A stretch of DNA of 64,000 bases, taken from contig PGYT01000006.1 of the NCBI GenBank assembly GCA_002839805.1, positions 1 through 64,000 on the forward strand, read 5' to 3'. This DNA is from Ignavibacteriae bacterium HGW-Ignavibacteriae-2 (GTDB lineage Bacteria; Bacteroidota; Ignavibacteria; Ignavibacteriales; Melioribacteraceae). The position numbers were made by a program, and so were the translations under genes. The notes beneath the pieces are model-generated. The model was given only the letters and a program-made list of their open reading frames with translations. It was not told where the DNA came from and made no database searches. Each line of letters begins with the position of its first letter. The first letter of the stretch is position 1. This document shows positions 63,792-64,000 of this stretch, one piece after another.

Positions 63792-64000
63792 TTATTCTTC
63801 GCTGCATAATTCGGTTAACACTCCATTGGTGGATTTGGGATGGAGGAATGCTATGTTTAATCCTTCCGCCCCTTTTCTCGGCACAGCGTCTATAAGTCTA
63901 ATGCCTTTTTCTTCAACCTCTTTTAAGGATTCCGGCAGATTTTTCACGCTAAAAGCCAAGTGGTGCACACCCTCACCCTTTTTTTCTAAAAATTTACCAA
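63792..64000 (-). CDS. mce: Methylmalonyl-CoA epimerase, 5' end beyond window
   Basis: C-terminal 69 codons of a vicinal-oxygen-chelate protein. Visible motifs are GEGVHHLAFSV (metal ligand His), LPESLKEVEEKGIRLID, GAEGLNIAFLHPKS and the final VLTELCSEE (metal ligand Glu). This end is typical of methylmalonyl-CoA epimerase, which converts the R and S isomers. It is followed after 48 bases by mmdA, fitting a succinate/propionate pathway. Start lies past 64000. Confidence 0.9.
   Translation of the reverse strand, partial: GKFLEKKGEGVHHLAFSVKNLPESLKEVEEKGIRLIDAVPRKGAEGLNIAFLHPKSTNGVLTELCSEE

Noticed and set aside
1-64000. CRISPR array, tRNA, rRNA, insertion sequence or prophage
   Set aside because: No regularly spaced direct repeats, no cloverleaf with T-loop consensus in the gaps, and no transposase, integrase or phage-type gene was seen.

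Overview
This window comes from an AT-rich Gram-negative bacterium, most likely a member of the Ignavibacteria or a close relative in the Bacteroidota/Chlorobi superphylum. The grounds are: a type-A C-terminal sorting domain on a secreted peptidase (NYPNPFNPTT type), a TonB receptor next to a DUF4249 lipoprotein, LPS genes (waaA, a family 9 glycosyltransferase), Bacteroidota-like promoter -7 elements (TAnnTTTG) before several genes, and many genes with little or no Shine-Dalgarno sequence. The taxonomic call is inference; no rRNA or other marker is present. It reads as ordinary chromosome: no insertion sequence, integrase, CRISPR array, tRNA or rRNA was found.

Layout. 1-4.2 kb (minus): a copper-type P-type ATPase cut by the window edge, and a PiT phosphate permease with a PhoU-like tail. 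4.5-8.3 kb (plus): a secreted GH20 hexosaminidase, a small membrane protein and a short-chain dehydrogenase. 8.4-9.0 kb (minus): a YciO-type protein. 9.2-12.0 kb (plus): queC, a small unknown gene, queF, and a tyrosine phenol-lyase-like enzyme. 12.0-15.4 kb (plus): glnD and murI. 15.5-19.1 kb (minus): a NUDIX hydrolase with a lipocalin, and a DUF1232 protein with an S9 peptidase. 19.3-20.7 kb: a tiny PGPGW-like membrane protein and lysA share a bidirectional terminator.

20.9-31.6 kb (plus) is the most unusual part. A GbsR/MarR-type regulator is followed by an SDR reductase, two divergent KAS III-like proteins, a sodium:solute symporter, an acyl-CoA ligase, a small lipoprotein, an outer-membrane barrel protein, a lipoprotein alpha/beta hydrolase and a thiolase. 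The same palindrome lies before the regulator and before the SDR gene. I read this as a regulated uptake-and-catabolism locus for an unknown ester- or keto-containing acid. No described pathway that I know has this exact gene set.

31.9-49.3 kb (plus): a beta-lactamase-fold serine hydrolase, leuS, serS, an asymmetric heterodimeric ABC exporter, fructose-1,6-bisphosphatase, a family 9 glycosyltransferase that appears to start at ATT, waaA, ATP-dependent PEP carboxykinase and a five-PAS hybrid histidine kinase; one small unknown gene lies on the minus strand. 49.3-54.4 kb (minus): a VanX-type dipeptidase, a pullulanase and an M1 peptidase carrying the sorting domain. 54.5-59.2 kb (plus): TonB receptor, DUF4249 lipoprotein and PEGA/beta-propeller lipoprotein, overlapping end to start. 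59.2-64 kb (minus): methylmalonyl-CoA epimerase (partial) and a sodium-pumping methylmalonyl-CoA decarboxylase whose gamma subunit is fused to a large extracytoplasmic lipoprotein domain.
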